In this document: piece after piece, positions 15,282 through 23,609 of the stretch
How positions within the stretch are numbered: the first letter of the stretch is position 1
Layout: each line of letters opens with the position of its first letter
IMG/VR virus record: IMGVR_UViG_3300021364_000082
Coordinates: 1 to 34,811 of that record
Strand: one strand, 5' to 3'
Length of the DNA stretch: 34,811 nt
From: a virus
The notes under the pieces: model-generated
What the model was told of the DNA's origin: nothing
The model's database searches: none
What the model saw: only the letters and a program-made list of their open reading frames with translations
Translations under genes and position numbers: made by a program

Positions 15282-15311
15282 ATTTTTGAAACCAATCCGT
15301 TATTGTATAGT

Positions 15312-15319
15312 TATTTATC
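15312..15319 (-). promoter_or_regulatory. Late promoter GATAAATA for the fibre/protease group
   Basis: The minus strand reads GGATAAATAACT, about 30 nt before the ATG at 15281. It differs from the T4 late consensus TATAAATA only at the first base. It is back to back with the plus-strand late promoter at 15356. Confidence 0.6.
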
Positions 15320-15355
15320 CTATGCCATATCTATTGTATTTGAGTGTTGACCACC

Positions 15356-15363
15356 TATAAATA
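15356..15363 (+). promoter_or_regulatory. Late promoter TATAAATA for the first oxygenase/halogenase operon
   Basis: This is an exact TATAAATA, the T4 late-promoter consensus. The final A is also the first base of an ATG at 15363. The second in-frame ATG (15369) follows 5 nt later, where transcription should begin, so 15369 is probably the true, leaderless start. Confidence 0.75.
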
Positions 15364-15947
15364 TGCGTATGAAACTCACAAAAGACATAGGTGTATTTGA
15401 AAACGCTGTTAGCGATGAAATTTGCGATGACCTAGTTGCATATTATGCCAAACTAAGCGAAATGAATATGACACACTCTAGAATGAGCACAAAAGATGCG
15501 CCAGGACATCTAAAAAAGGATACTGCTGCATTTGTGCTAGAGGAACCAGCACTTACTGTTAGCACAGATAATCCAGCAGTACGAGAAAGCATTCAACAGA
15601 TCATATACTGCTGGGAGCAGTACATTGATCATTACAGTATTTTAACGACTGTGGATCCTCATAGGATCTACTATATGAAAATTCAAAAAACATTGCCCGG
15701 TGAAGGATATCATCAATGGCATTTTGAATCTGACAGTAGAGAAAGATCAGGTAGAGTAGCATCTTGGGGATTGTATCTTAATACTGTAGATGAAGGTGGC
15801 GAAACAGAATGGCTATATCAGAGTGTTAGAGTACCGGCTACCAAAGGAACTCTTGCTATATGGCCTGCAGGATACACTCATACTCACAGAGGAAATCCTC
15901 CGTTGAGTAATGAAAAATATTTGTTAACTGGTTGGATAGAATATTAA
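15363..15947 (+). CDS. 2-oxoglutarate/Fe(II)-dependent oxygenase
   Basis: This protein has 194 residues from the first ATG, or 192 if translation starts at Met3 (15369), which fits the promoter better. It has the prolyl-hydroxylase-like double-stranded beta-helix pattern. The proximal ligands are in GYHQWHFESD (H120-x-E122), followed by WGLYLNTVDEGGETEWLYQ. The distal part is GTLAIWPAGYTHTHRG (His173 or His175), with a final KYLLTGWIEY that would supply the 2OG-binding basic residue. The H-x-E variant and the GYH.WH context occur in marine phage members as I recall. It starts the plus-strand enzyme operon, and its stop overlaps the next start. The substrate is unknown. Confidence 0.8.
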   Translation: MRMKLTKDIGVFENAVSDEICDDLVAYYAKLSEMNMTHSRMSTKDAPGHLKKDTAAFVLEEPALTVSTDNPAVRESIQQIIYCWEQYIDHYSILTTVDPHRIYYMKIQKTLPGEGYHQWHFESDSRERSGRVASWGLYLNTVDEGGETEWLYQSVRVPATKGTLAIWPAGYTHTHRGNPPLSNEKYLLTGWIEY

Positions 15948-16573
15948 TGGAAAAAGTAAAACTCTTCCCTACAGATGTATTCGTTTTTAGAAACAATACT
16001 TTTGATAATAAAGCAATGATTGAACATTGTGAAAAATATGCCGACTTTATAAATGATGCTGAAGTGATTAGTTCTATGCGTAACTTGCACGATAAAGTAG
16101 AATTAAAACCTTTGTTTGATTGGTTTGATTCTTGTTTAGATGAGATACGAGTTTCTTGTCAATATGACTGTGAGAAATTTGCAATCACTAGTAGTTGGTT
16201 TAATAGAGCATTACCAAAGTCAGGTATGAAACTAAATGTGCATAGGCACAGTATGAGTTTTTTCAGTGCGGTGTATTACTTAACAGACGGGTCACCGACT
16301 GTGTTTGAAGATCCTGTAATACATAGATCACAAGCACAATTAGAAGTTTTACGTGTACACGATCAAGAATCAAGTCCACACCAAACAATAGATGCTGAAG
16401 CAGGAAAATTAATTATTTTTCCAAGTTGGTTATTTCATTTTAGTGCTCCACACATTGGTGATGAAGACAGATACATAATTAGTTTTAATACAATGCCAGA
16501 AGGCGATGTAAACTATAATATTGCAACTGACAGTGTTGCTTCTATAAAAATTTTAAACAGAGATAAAAGATAA
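15947..16573 (+). CDS. Putative 2OG-Fe(II) oxygenase (PF13759-like)
   Basis: This 208-residue protein starts at the ATG overlapping the previous TAA. The motif NVHRHSMSFFSAVYYLT (97-113) fits the N-x-H-x-H-P-x-S-x-x-SGVYY pattern of this putative oxygenase family. It is followed by VFEDP and the distal motif FPSWLFHFSAPHIGDEDRYIISFN, with His164 and Arg175. The W.N/W-F-N segment (ITSSWFNRALPKSGM) before the ligand motif is also typical. It is one of three such family members in the window (also 25577 and 27003). It precedes the first halogenase gene by 3 nt. The substrate is unknown; the genomic setting suggests virion-protein or small-molecule hydroxylation. Confidence 0.78.
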   Translation: MEKVKLFPTDVFVFRNNTFDNKAMIEHCEKYADFINDAEVISSMRNLHDKVELKPLFDWFDSCLDEIRVSCQYDCEKFAITSSWFNRALPKSGMKLNVHRHSMSFFSAVYYLTDGSPTVFEDPVIHRSQAQLEVLRVHDQESSPHQTIDAEAGKLIIFPSWLFHFSAPHIGDEDRYIISFNTMPEGDVNYNIATDSVASIKILNRDKR

Positions 16574-16576
16574 ACT

Positions 16577-18073
16577 ATGATTAATGATCTAATAGTATTA
16601 GGTGGTGGAAATGCAGGTCTAATGGCAGCATTATATCTACGTGCCGCATACCCTAATATGCAAATAAAAATTATTAAAAGTTCTAAAATAGGAACTATAG
16701 GAGTAGGCGAAGGAAGTACTGAACATTGGGCAAGATTTGCCCAAGCGACTGATATCTCTATGCCTGATATGATCAATCATTGCGGTGCTACTTTTAAGAT
16801 TGGTATTAAGTTTGAAAATTGGCACGGCGATGGAACTAGTTATTATCACAGTCTAGCAGAACCTTTTATATGGATGGACACATACAATGGTGCTGCACAT
16901 ACAATGATGCGTATGATTGCAGACGGTGTTGACAGTCAAAGCCTACACTGGCAATTGCCTGTAGATGGATATGTTGCTGAGCCTTTAACTGATTATTATC
17001 AATTCCACTTTGACAGTGAAAAACTAAATGCATATCTGCAAACAAAATGTATAGAAAGAAATATAAAAGTTGTCGAAGCAGAAATAGTAGATGCAAAACT
17101 AGATCAAGATGGTTTTGTTGAATCTATCGTAGATAAAGATAATATAGAATATTCAGCAGAATTTTTCATTGACAGCAGCGGCTTTAAAAGAGTTATTGCT
17201 AGTAAACTAGGAGCAGAATGGGTTGATTGGTCAAAGTATCTGCCAATGAACAGTGCTATTGCTTTTCAAACTCCTTATGAAGAAAAACTTCCTCCATACA
17301 CACTAGCAAAAGCAATGGACGCAGGATGGCATTGGAGGAGTCCTGTACAGGATAGATTTGGTAATGGCTATGTATTTGCAGATCAATTTATTTCAGAACA
17401 ACAAGCAGTTGACGAAATACAAAAACACTTTTCAGATACAATTAAGATAGGTCGTAAAATTAATTTTATATCTGGAAAAGTAAACAAAGCCTGGATTAAA
17501 AACTGTGTAAGTATTGGATTAAGCAGTAACTTTGTAGAACCTTTAGAAGCAAGTAGTATTTCAACTACTATACAACAAACAAAGTTACTAACCAGTGCAA
17601 TTTGGAACTGGAGTAGAAAAGACACAGGAACTATTAAAGAATATAATAGAGTATTTGATGATACACTTAATAATGTTTTAGATTTTATTCAATTGCATTA
17701 TTTTACAGAACGTACAGACACTGAGTTTTGGCGTTGGTGTAAGAATGAAATTACGATGACAGATTTTAATAAAGAAAATATAGAAATTTTTAAGAAAAAT
17801 TTTGTCAATCAAGTATTACTTCCTGAAGATGGTTTAATGAACAATTATAGAATTTATGATCATTTAAATTGGATCCAGGTTATGCACGGACTGCGTATGT
17901 TTGACGTTCCTAGTATCAAAAAAATATATGAAACATATTTTAGTAAATACAGGGTTGGTGATGAACAGCAGATTTCAACACTTCCTACTAAGCCAAGTGA
18001 AGGTTGGTATACCTGTAGAGAAGGAATAGAAAAAGTCAAACAACAATCGAAAGGTATTACGTACAAGTTATGA
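16577..18073 (+). CDS. Flavin-dependent (tryptophan-type) halogenase homologue 1
   Basis: This 498-residue protein has the FAD-binding GGGNAG at 9-14 and GVGEGSTEHW at 42-51. The catalytic lysine is in CGATFKIGIKF (K74, matching Lys79 of RebH/PrnA). FIDSSGF lies at 197-203, and the halogenase signature W-x-W-x-x-P is GWHWRSP (W251, W253). The active-site glutamate is in FVEPLEASS (E324, matching the Glu of EPLEST). Such enzymes use FADH2, O2 and halide to make an enzyme-bound haloamine on Lys. Both key residues are kept, but the usual Ser after Glu is Ala. The gene overlaps the next halogenase by 4 nt (ATGA). No flavin reductase is seen in the window, so FADH2 would come from the host or elsewhere. 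Confidence 0.87.
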   Translation: MINDLIVLGGGNAGLMAALYLRAAYPNMQIKIIKSSKIGTIGVGEGSTEHWARFAQATDISMPDMINHCGATFKIGIKFENWHGDGTSYYHSLAEPFIWMDTYNGAAHTMMRMIADGVDSQSLHWQLPVDGYVAEPLTDYYQFHFDSEKLNAYLQTKCIERNIKVVEAEIVDAKLDQDGFVESIVDKDNIEYSAEFFIDSSGFKRVIASKLGAEWVDWSKYLPMNSAIAFQTPYEEKLPPYTLAKAMDAGWHWRSPVQDRFGNGYVFADQFISEQQAVDEIQKHFSDTIKIGRKINFISGKVNKAWIKNCVSIGLSSNFVEPLEASSISTTIQQTKLLTSAIWNWSRKDTGTIKEYNRVFDDTLNNVLDFIQLHYFTERTDTEFWRWCKNEITMTDFNKENIEIFKKNFVNQVLLPEDGLMNNYRIYDHLNWIQVMHGLRMFDVPSIKKIYETYFSKYRVGDEQQISTLPTKPSEGWYTCREGIEKVKQQSKGITYKL

Positions 18074-19575
18074 TTAAAAGTCTATGTGTATTAGGTGGCG
18101 GAACTAGCGGATTAATTGCTGCATTAATGATGCGCAAAGCCTATCCTAATATGAAAATATCAATAATAGAATCCTCAAAAATAGGAATTATCGGAGTAGG
18201 TGAAGGTAGTACAGAACATTGGAAACAGTTTATGGATTATATCGATATCGATGTTCCTACAATTGTAAGAGAATGCGGTGCAACATTTAAGATAGGTATT
18301 AAATTTACTAATTGGAACGGTGACGGTAAAGCATACTGGCACAGTCTTACAGAACAATTTAGCACTCTACATACCGAAAATAATGCTCCACTTACTTGGA
18401 TGAAAATGATTGCAGAAAATTGGGATCCTGAAGAAACCTGTTGGGATTTATCTAGAAAAAGTTGGCACGTAGAACCTTATCACGATATATTAAGTCAATA
18501 TCACTTTGACACTTTTAAACTTAATGAATTTTTTCATAAACTGTGCAGCGAAAGAAATATTGAAATAATTGATACTGAAATCCAAGATGTTGTATTAGAT
18601 AACGAAGGTTATGTATCGCACTTAAAAGATAACGATAGACAATATGCATATGATTTTTATATAGATTGTTCAGGATTTGGTAGAGTTATCGCAACTAAAT
18701 TAGGTGTAAAATGGATTGATAAAAAAGATCAATTGCCAATGAATAGTGCTATTGCATTTCCGACAGGATACAAAGAAGAAATTCCAAGTTACACAGAAGC
18801 AACTGCACTTAGTAGTGGATGGGTATGGCGTATTCCTACACAAGAACGCTTTGGTAACGGCTATGTTTTTTGTGATGATTTTATTAACGAAGACAAAGCC
18901 TACGAAGAAGTTTCAATGCACTATAAAAATAATCTAGGAATTGATGATGAACTTAAAATAGGGCGGAAAGTAAAATTTGGTGCAGGTTATGTAGATAAGT
19001 TTTGGTCTAAAAACTGTTTGTCTTTAGGATTAAACGGAATGTTTGTTGAACCACTAGAAGCAAGTAGTATAGGTTCTACTATACAAGAAATGAGATTGTT
19101 TATACCAACTATACTTTATTGGTCAAAAGGCGAACAAAGAACTGAGAAAATTTTTAATGACAGAATGTCTGTGATTGCAGAAAACATTGTAGACTTTATT
19201 CAACTTCATTATATTACAAAAAGAAATGATACAGAGTTTTGGAGATGGGTGAACAACAACATCAAATACACAGATTTTATTAAAGAAAATTTAGATTATT
19301 TTAAAAACAACTATCCTAATGCACAGATTTTTAACGAAACTTTACAAATGTTCAGTTATTTAAATTGGATGCAAATAATGCACGGGTTAGGGTTGTTTAA
19401 TTATGATAAATGCAGTCAATATTGGAAAGAAACGTTTGCTACTGAACACGACGATCCCTTACTACGTCATATAAAAATCAACACAACAGTAAAACCTGAG
19501 CACGGTGCAAAACCTCATAGAGAAGTTTTAGAAATTTTAAAAACTAGATACGGCGAAACAAAATATGAATTCTGA
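18070..19575 (+). CDS. Flavin-dependent halogenase homologue 2
   Basis: This 501-residue protein is a close tandem paralogue of homologue 1, sharing GVGEGSTEHW, CGATFKIGIKF, LPMNSAIAF, RFGNGYVF and FVEPLEASS. GGGTSG (9-14) binds FAD. Lys74 and Glu330 are the expected catalytic pair, and GWVWRIP (W251, W253) is the halogenase signature, closer to canonical than in homologue 1. FYIDCSGF lies at 197-204. The ATGA overlap upstream and an 11-nt overlap with the third halogenase indicate coupled translation. The pair may form a heteromer or act on different positions of one substrate, but this is only inferred from the duplication. Confidence 0.88.
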   Translation: MIKSLCVLGGGTSGLIAALMMRKAYPNMKISIIESSKIGIIGVGEGSTEHWKQFMDYIDIDVPTIVRECGATFKIGIKFTNWNGDGKAYWHSLTEQFSTLHTENNAPLTWMKMIAENWDPEETCWDLSRKSWHVEPYHDILSQYHFDTFKLNEFFHKLCSERNIEIIDTEIQDVVLDNEGYVSHLKDNDRQYAYDFYIDCSGFGRVIATKLGVKWIDKKDQLPMNSAIAFPTGYKEEIPSYTEATALSSGWVWRIPTQERFGNGYVFCDDFINEDKAYEEVSMHYKNNLGIDDELKIGRKVKFGAGYVDKFWSKNCLSLGLNGMFVEPLEASSIGSTIQEMRLFIPTILYWSKGEQRTEKIFNDRMSVIAENIVDFIQLHYITKRNDTEFWRWVNNNIKYTDFIKENLDYFKNNYPNAQIFNETLQMFSYLNWMQIMHGLGLFNYDKCSQYWKETFATEHDDPLLRHIKINTTVKPEHGAKPHREVLEILKTRYGETKYEF

Positions 19576-21109
19576 TGTAGTAATACTCGGCGGCGGCTCT
19601 GCTGGATGGTTAACAGCATTATTTGTACAACGTTACTGGCCAAACCTTAATGTAACAATTGTAGAAAACCCTAAACGACCTCCTATTATTGCAGGAGAGA
19701 GCGGAACAACAACATTTGTTAGATTACTAAAAAGCATAAAAATAGATACTGAAGACTTTGTTAAGAAAGTAAATGCCACTCCTAAACTAGGAGGTAAGTT
19801 TACAGATTGGAATGGTGTTGGAACAGAATTTATTCATTGCTTACAAACTGACTACGCTCCTTGGTTAGACGGCTGGACAGATTATATGCAAAAAGATGCA
19901 ACCGATGACGAACTCAGATTAGGTAATCTTGTTAGAATACTTTCTCAAGAAAGAAGTAAAGACACATATCTTAGAACGATTGTAGGAAATGATATCCCAT
20001 TAGCCGATGCATTTTATGCTCAACAGTTTATACAAAATAACAAAGTTCCTTTTGGTCATTCAACAGATGACTTACCAGTTATTCCTATGTGGCATTTTGA
20101 AAGTAGGGCGGCAGCAGCGTATTTTAAAGAAATTGGTTTAGATCGTGGTATTAACCTTGTCGAAGGCGAATATGTTAAATCTAACCTTAGCGATAATGGT
20201 AACATCAAAAGTATTGTACTAGATGATAACAGAGAACTTTCTGCAAAATGGTTTTTTGACTGCTCAGGTTTTGCAAGACTGTTATTAGATAAAGTTTTAA
20301 AAGAACCGATTCTTGATTACAGTAAATATTTTCCTGCAAGAGCAGTAGTTGCGTGGTGGGATGATCCTTGTTATTGTGTAACAACAAATGCTATAGCAAT
20401 GAAATATGGTTGGAGTTGGAACATTAATCTTAGACATAGAAGCGGTAATGGTTATCTATACGATCCAGATCATTTAAATTTAGAACAAGCAATACAAGAA
20501 GCAGAAACACGATTCAATAAGAAAATTGATCCTATTGCAAACTTTAGTTTTCAGCCAGGTATGATGCGTAATACGTGGAAGAAAAATGTAATTGCTATTG
20601 GTTTAAGTAATGGATTTTTAGAACCATTAGAAGCAAATGGTATTGCAGTCATTATTGAAAGTTTGTATGCACTGCAAGATCACTGGAAGCCTACAGAAGA
20701 AACTATACCTAATGATAGGTTTAATCAGAGAGTATGGGAAGTAAGTGAAGATATTAAAGATTTCCTTGCACTACATTATAGAGGTCAACGACAAGACACA
20801 GAGTTTTGGTTAAGCCACAAACACGATGAAGATAGAATACCCGAAACTTTGAAATTAAAATTATCTGACTGGGAAGAGTGGTATAAAAGCCCTAATCTAA
20901 GCGAACCTACTTTTAACGGCTATAGTCCTACTGCTTGGTTGATGGTAATACAAGCACTAAAAATATTTAAAAATGATGTAATACACGAGCATTTCAACAA
21001 GGTTCTACCAATAGGCACAAAAGTGCTAAATAAGAACATAAAACGTTACAAGGAGCTCAGTGCTCCGTTTTGGACCATTGATAAATGGGTTCAGGAAATT
21101 GATAAATAG
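19565..21109 (+). CDS. Flavin-dependent halogenase homologue 3 (divergent)
   Basis: This 514-residue protein has GGGSAGW at 9-15. The second flavin motif is altered (IIAGESGTTTF at 41-51 instead of GVGE). The Lys region is NATPKLGGKF (K74), FFDCSGF is at 230-236, W-x-W is GWSWNINL (W283, W285; the proline is replaced), and the Glu region is FLEPLEANG (E356). The catalytic Lys and Glu are kept, but flanking residues differ from the other four halogenases, so it represents a third subtype with a likely different substrate. It ends the run of three halogenases on the plus strand. Just at its end lies a late-promoter-like GATAAATA that may serve the following small gene. Confidence 0.85.
   Translation: MNSDVVILGGGSAGWLTALFVQRYWPNLNVTIVENPKRPPIIAGESGTTTFVRLLKSIKIDTEDFVKKVNATPKLGGKFTDWNGVGTEFIHCLQTDYAPWLDGWTDYMQKDATDDELRLGNLVRILSQERSKDTYLRTIVGNDIPLADAFYAQQFIQNNKVPFGHSTDDLPVIPMWHFESRAAAAYFKEIGLDRGINLVEGEYVKSNLSDNGNIKSIVLDDNRELSAKWFFDCSGFARLLLDKVLKEPILDYSKYFPARAVVAWWDDPCYCVTTNAIAMKYGWSWNINLRHRSGNGYLYDPDHLNLEQAIQEAETRFNKKIDPIANFSFQPGMMRNTWKKNVIAIGLSNGFLEPLEANGIAVIIESLYALQDHWKPTEETIPNDRFNQRVWEVSEDIKDFLALHYRGQRQDTEFWLSHKHDEDRIPETLKLKLSDWEEWYKSPNLSEPTFNGYSPTAWLMVIQALKIFKNDVIHEHFNKVLPIGTKVLNKNIKRYKELSAPFWTIDKWVQEIDK
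21101..21108 (+). promoter_or_regulatory. Late promoter GATAAATA before the 56-residue gene
   Basis: GATAAATA covers the last codons of halogenase 3. It would give a leader of about 17 nt that includes the TAGGAG ribosome site before the ATG at 21131. Confidence 0.5.
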
Positions 21110-21130
21110 TACATATAGGAGTTATTTGTA

Positions 21131-21301
21131 ATGGCAAAATATAAAATTATTTTACGCAAAGAAACAGGAAAATTACCTGTAACACAAGATTTTTGTGAAG
21201 CAAAAAACAGTGTAGAAGCGCAAAAGATCTTTGAAGAAAGACACGGTCCAATCAATGTTGTTGGTGGTCCTTTCAAAGTAGTTGAAGAACAACAAGCGTA
21301 A
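21131..21301 (+). CDS. Small protein, 56 residues
   Basis: The sequence MAKYKIILRKETGKLPV then DFCEAKNSVEAQKIFEERHG then INVVGGPFKVVEE suggests a compact beta-alpha-beta domain. I do not recognise its family. TAGGAG lies 9 nt before the ATG, the reading frame is clean, and a late-type promoter overlaps the end of halogenase 3. Together these support a real gene. Its stop is one base from the stop of the opposing operon. It could be an accessory or regulator of the halogenases, but position alone supports that. Confidence 0.65.
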   Translation: MAKYKIILRKETGKLPVTQDFCEAKNSVEAQKIFEERHGPINVVGGPFKVVEEQQA

Positions 21302-21302
21302 G

Positions 21303-21929
21303 TTACCTATCAAAGCCCATTTGCTTACGAGCATTCTCTAACTCATCTTTTACTGCTTGATTAACAAATTCGCCGGGTAAACCTAAACAAGGCCTAGTAT
21401 CCCATTTCAAATGTGCATACGGGCCTTTTTCATCTACATACTGTAAAAATGCCTGGATAACTTTTTGTCCGGTATAAGGTTCTCTCCAGTGTTCGTGTCT
21501 ACGACCACTGTATATTACTATGTCGCCTACATCAAGATTTATTTCGTGTGTAATACCTTTTTCATTTTTTATGTACAACGGCCAGTCTTGTTCTTCTTTT
21601 GATATAGCAACACTTACACTTATTTCAGAACTACTTCTATCAAAGTGCTTTCCTAATTCTGATCCGTTATAATAAATCCTTGCATAACTGTATACAGGAA
21701 CAAGGTTAATTCCTACTTTTTCACTTACAAGAGGACATAATTTTACCATTAGTGCTTCAAACATTAATGGCGCATATCTTGCAAAAGTGTGTTCGCACAT
21801 ATCTGCTAGATTAGCACCAGGATATAAAACTTTGCAGACATCATTCTGCATCTCATATTCAAGTGCCATAAACTCACAAAGTTCTTTGCTTACAGCATTT
21901 TTAACTATTATGTAATCTTCTTTCATCAT
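21303..21929 (-). CDS. 2OG-Fe(II) oxygenase (prolyl 4-hydroxylase-like)
   Basis: This 208-residue protein has a canonical double-stranded beta-helix oxygenase pattern. YSYARIYYNGSELGKHFDRSSSE contains the H95-x-D97 pair, after the Y.R.Y..G..L..H.D arrangement of P4H domains. The distal motif is GDIVIYSGRRHEHWREPYTGQKVIQAFLQY, with His145 or His147 and Lys156 as the likely 2OG contact. The C-terminal 40 residues (RPCLGLPGEF and a helix) lie outside the domain. The start is the ATG overlapping the upstream TGA (ATGA); a second ATG follows immediately. It is the last gene of the 14-gene minus-strand operon and meets the plus-strand operon tail to tail. Confidence 0.85.
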   Translation of the reverse strand: MMKEDYIIVKNAVSKELCEFMALEYEMQNDVCKVLYPGANLADMCEHTFARYAPLMFEALMVKLCPLVSEKVGINLVPVYSYARIYYNGSELGKHFDRSSSEISVSVAISKEEQDWPLYIKNEKGITHEINLDVGDIVIYSGRRHEHWREPYTGQKVIQAFLQYVDEKGPYAHLKWDTRPCLGLPGEFVNQAVKDELENARKQMGFDR

Positions 21930-22480
21930 ACTAGCGGCATCATACTCATATTACCAAAAGGTCTTTCAACATAATTTCTAATAAACTTATTATCAGGAAT
22001 TGTGTGTATATCAAAACCTAATGTTGTTCTTACACCTTCAAATGGTTCTAAAACTTCTACCTTGTGATGTACATTCCCAGGTCCGAAATATATTTGTCCA
22101 GGTGTATTTTCGATAGTCCAATCCTCAAAAACTGTATTTGTTTTTTTAGGATCTACACAAATGTATCCGTGGTAATCAAATTCGTGTCCGTGCCAATCTA
22201 AAACTTCATCACACTTATGATAATTAATCCAAGATTGAAACCATAATGGTCTATCGTCGCCTAGAATTTGTCTTACAAATGTTCTGAGTTCTTTATATAA
22301 AATATACCAAGCGGTGCTAGGTGCTGTAAGTGCAAATACATTATATTTGTGATACGACCAAGTACTTTCGTCATTAGGAAAAACTGTTTTAAAAACTCTA
22401 TGTGCATCTTCTAAACAATGCATTATTTCGTCTTTATTTTCTAATATAATATTTGACTTTGTTAAATGGTAGTCTTTCAT
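21926..22480 (-). CDS. 2OG-Fe(II) oxygenase-like protein
   Basis: In this 184-residue protein the predicted core has WFQSWINYHKCDEVLDWHGHEFD (H97-x-H99 with nearby Glu/Asp), GYICVDPKKTNTVFED, and the distal FGPGNVHHKVEVLEPFEGVRTTLGFDI (His138 or His139, Arg151). The W.N....D.L.WH.H arrangement and the distal H...G.R pattern fit 2OG oxygenases of phage and natural-product clusters. The proximal acidic ligand is not a simple H-x-D, so the exact iron site is uncertain. It overlaps both neighbours by 4 nt, consistent with translational coupling. Confidence 0.72.
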   Translation of the reverse strand: MKDYHLTKSNIILENKDEIMHCLEDAHRVFKTVFPNDESTWSYHKYNVFALTAPSTAWYILYKELRTFVRQILGDDRPLWFQSWINYHKCDEVLDWHGHEFDYHGYICVDPKKTNTVFEDWTIENTPGQIYFGPGNVHHKVEVLEPFEGVRTTLGFDIHTIPDNKFIRNYVERPFGNMSMMPLV

Positions 22481-23088
22481 ATCATTATCTTACTTAAATT
22501 AATATTAATTACACATCTAAACTTACTGTCTCGTGCCCAAGACGAACTGTGATAATATTTTCCTGGAAATACAACTACCCTTCCTTGTTTAGGTTCTACT
22601 CTTTGTTTAACTGTGAAATTTCCATTCTTAATTCTTACTATATCATCTTCGCCACTACTGTAGTTGTCATTAGTTTCGTTAAAAATTACAGTGTCACCAT
22701 CACAATCATTTACGTAATAGATAGCATTCCAATGTTCAAAAAAACTATCTATGTGAGGCATATGCCAATCAAGTTTACTTGTTTTATTAGGTAATGTTAA
22801 ATTCGCTCTCATTCTAATTAATCTATTAACCGGAACTTTAGTATTACTTGTAATACTTAAAACTAAAGGATAGATAAAATTAAAGTGCTGACTCTTAGGT
22901 TCGTTATCTTCAAAAAAGAAGTGATTAAATCCTGCGTGATTATCTTCTTGGTTTTGAAAATCGTCATCTGGTGAAACCATTGATTGGTTGAAAACCCAAC
23001 CTAAGTCCCAACCTGTCATTAAACGTAATATCTGATCTGAATAATCTTTAGGAATAACATTATCAATTACAATTATATCATCACTCAT
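22477..23088 (-). CDS. 2OG-Fe(II) oxygenase
   Basis: This 203-residue protein has a clear facial triad: PHIDSFFEHWNAIYYVND with H112-x-D114, and FPGKYYHSSSWARDSKFRCVINI with His180 and Arg191. The segment DCDGDTVIFNET between them is shared with the protein at 24309 (ADGDTVIFHET), as are the RLIRMRANL and PLVLSITS regions. The two are therefore paralogues from a duplication inside this operon. It overlaps both neighbours by 4 nt. The substrate is unknown. Confidence 0.85.
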   Translation of the reverse strand: MSDDIIVIDNVIPKDYSDQILRLMTGWDLGWVFNQSMVSPDDDFQNQEDNHAGFNHFFFEDNEPKSQHFNFIYPLVLSITSNTKVPVNRLIRMRANLTLPNKTSKLDWHMPHIDSFFEHWNAIYYVNDCDGDTVIFNETNDNYSSGEDDIVRIKNGNFTVKQRVEPKQGRVVVFPGKYYHSSSWARDSKFRCVININLSKIMI

Positions 23089-23609
23089 ACTGCTACTCCA
23101 TAAAAATTAATAAACAACGAACTTGTTTCTTTTGTGTTTCCTACAAATTTTTCTATTTTATGTAAATGCGTAGGGTTAAACATAACAAGTCTGTTAAACT
23201 TATTCTGAATTAAAACACTAGGAATTAGGTTGTCGTCAACTTCATTATAAAATGTCATTCCTGTGTTCTCTTCCGGATCTGGATTCAAAAATATTATACC
23301 TGCAACGTTGAAGTTACCTTTTATCTGTCTCAGTTCACCAGTTCTACCATTGTTTGTTTCGTCTACAAGTTGATATTCGCTGTGCATAAAAGTAAAATGC
23401 TGTTTGAAAGTCACGTGTGTTATTAATTTAGATAATGATCTTTCAAAGAAATTAGGATTTATTTGATCTATTGTTTTACTTCTTAATCCTGGAAAAATCT
23501 CGTTATCTTGATCTATGAATTCTTGTTTAAGTGCATTGTGACGCACAAGAGTAGGTGCTTCAAAGAAATCGTCAACTATTTTTATAGGCTGTACTACTTG
23601 TTTTTTCAT
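23085..23609 (-). CDS. Oxygenase-fold protein missing its iron ligands (DUF6445-like)
   Basis: This 174-residue protein is a paralogue of the gene immediately upstream (23606). They share the DDFFEAPTLVRHNAL-type N-terminus, a PGLRS segment and N.AGIIFLN. Where the paralogue has WVHDDD, this protein has ELRQIK (92-97), so the predicted H-x-D is R-x-I. The distal His is kept (PTHLHKIEKF, His150), but the Arg that should bind 2OG is Ser. It is probably catalytically dead and may serve as a partner or substrate-binding subunit for its paralogue. The reading frame is intact and the coupling overlaps are normal, so it is not a decaying pseudogene. The DUF number is from memory. Confidence 0.7.
   Translation of the reverse strand: MKKQVVQPIKIVDDFFEAPTLVRHNALKQEFIDQDNEIFPGLRSKTIDQINPNFFERSLSKLITHVTFKQHFTFMHSEYQLVDETNNGRTGELRQIKGNFNVAGIIFLNPDPEENTGMTFYNEVDDNLIPSVLIQNKFNRLVMFNPTHLHKIEKFVGNTKETSSLFINFYGVAV

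Noticed and set aside
16577-21109. Other flavoprotein families (squalene epoxidase, geranylgeranyl reductase)
   Set aside because: The W-x-W-x-(I/x)-P segment, the Lys in the N/G-A-T-x-K motif and the EPLE motif are specific to flavin-dependent halogenases.
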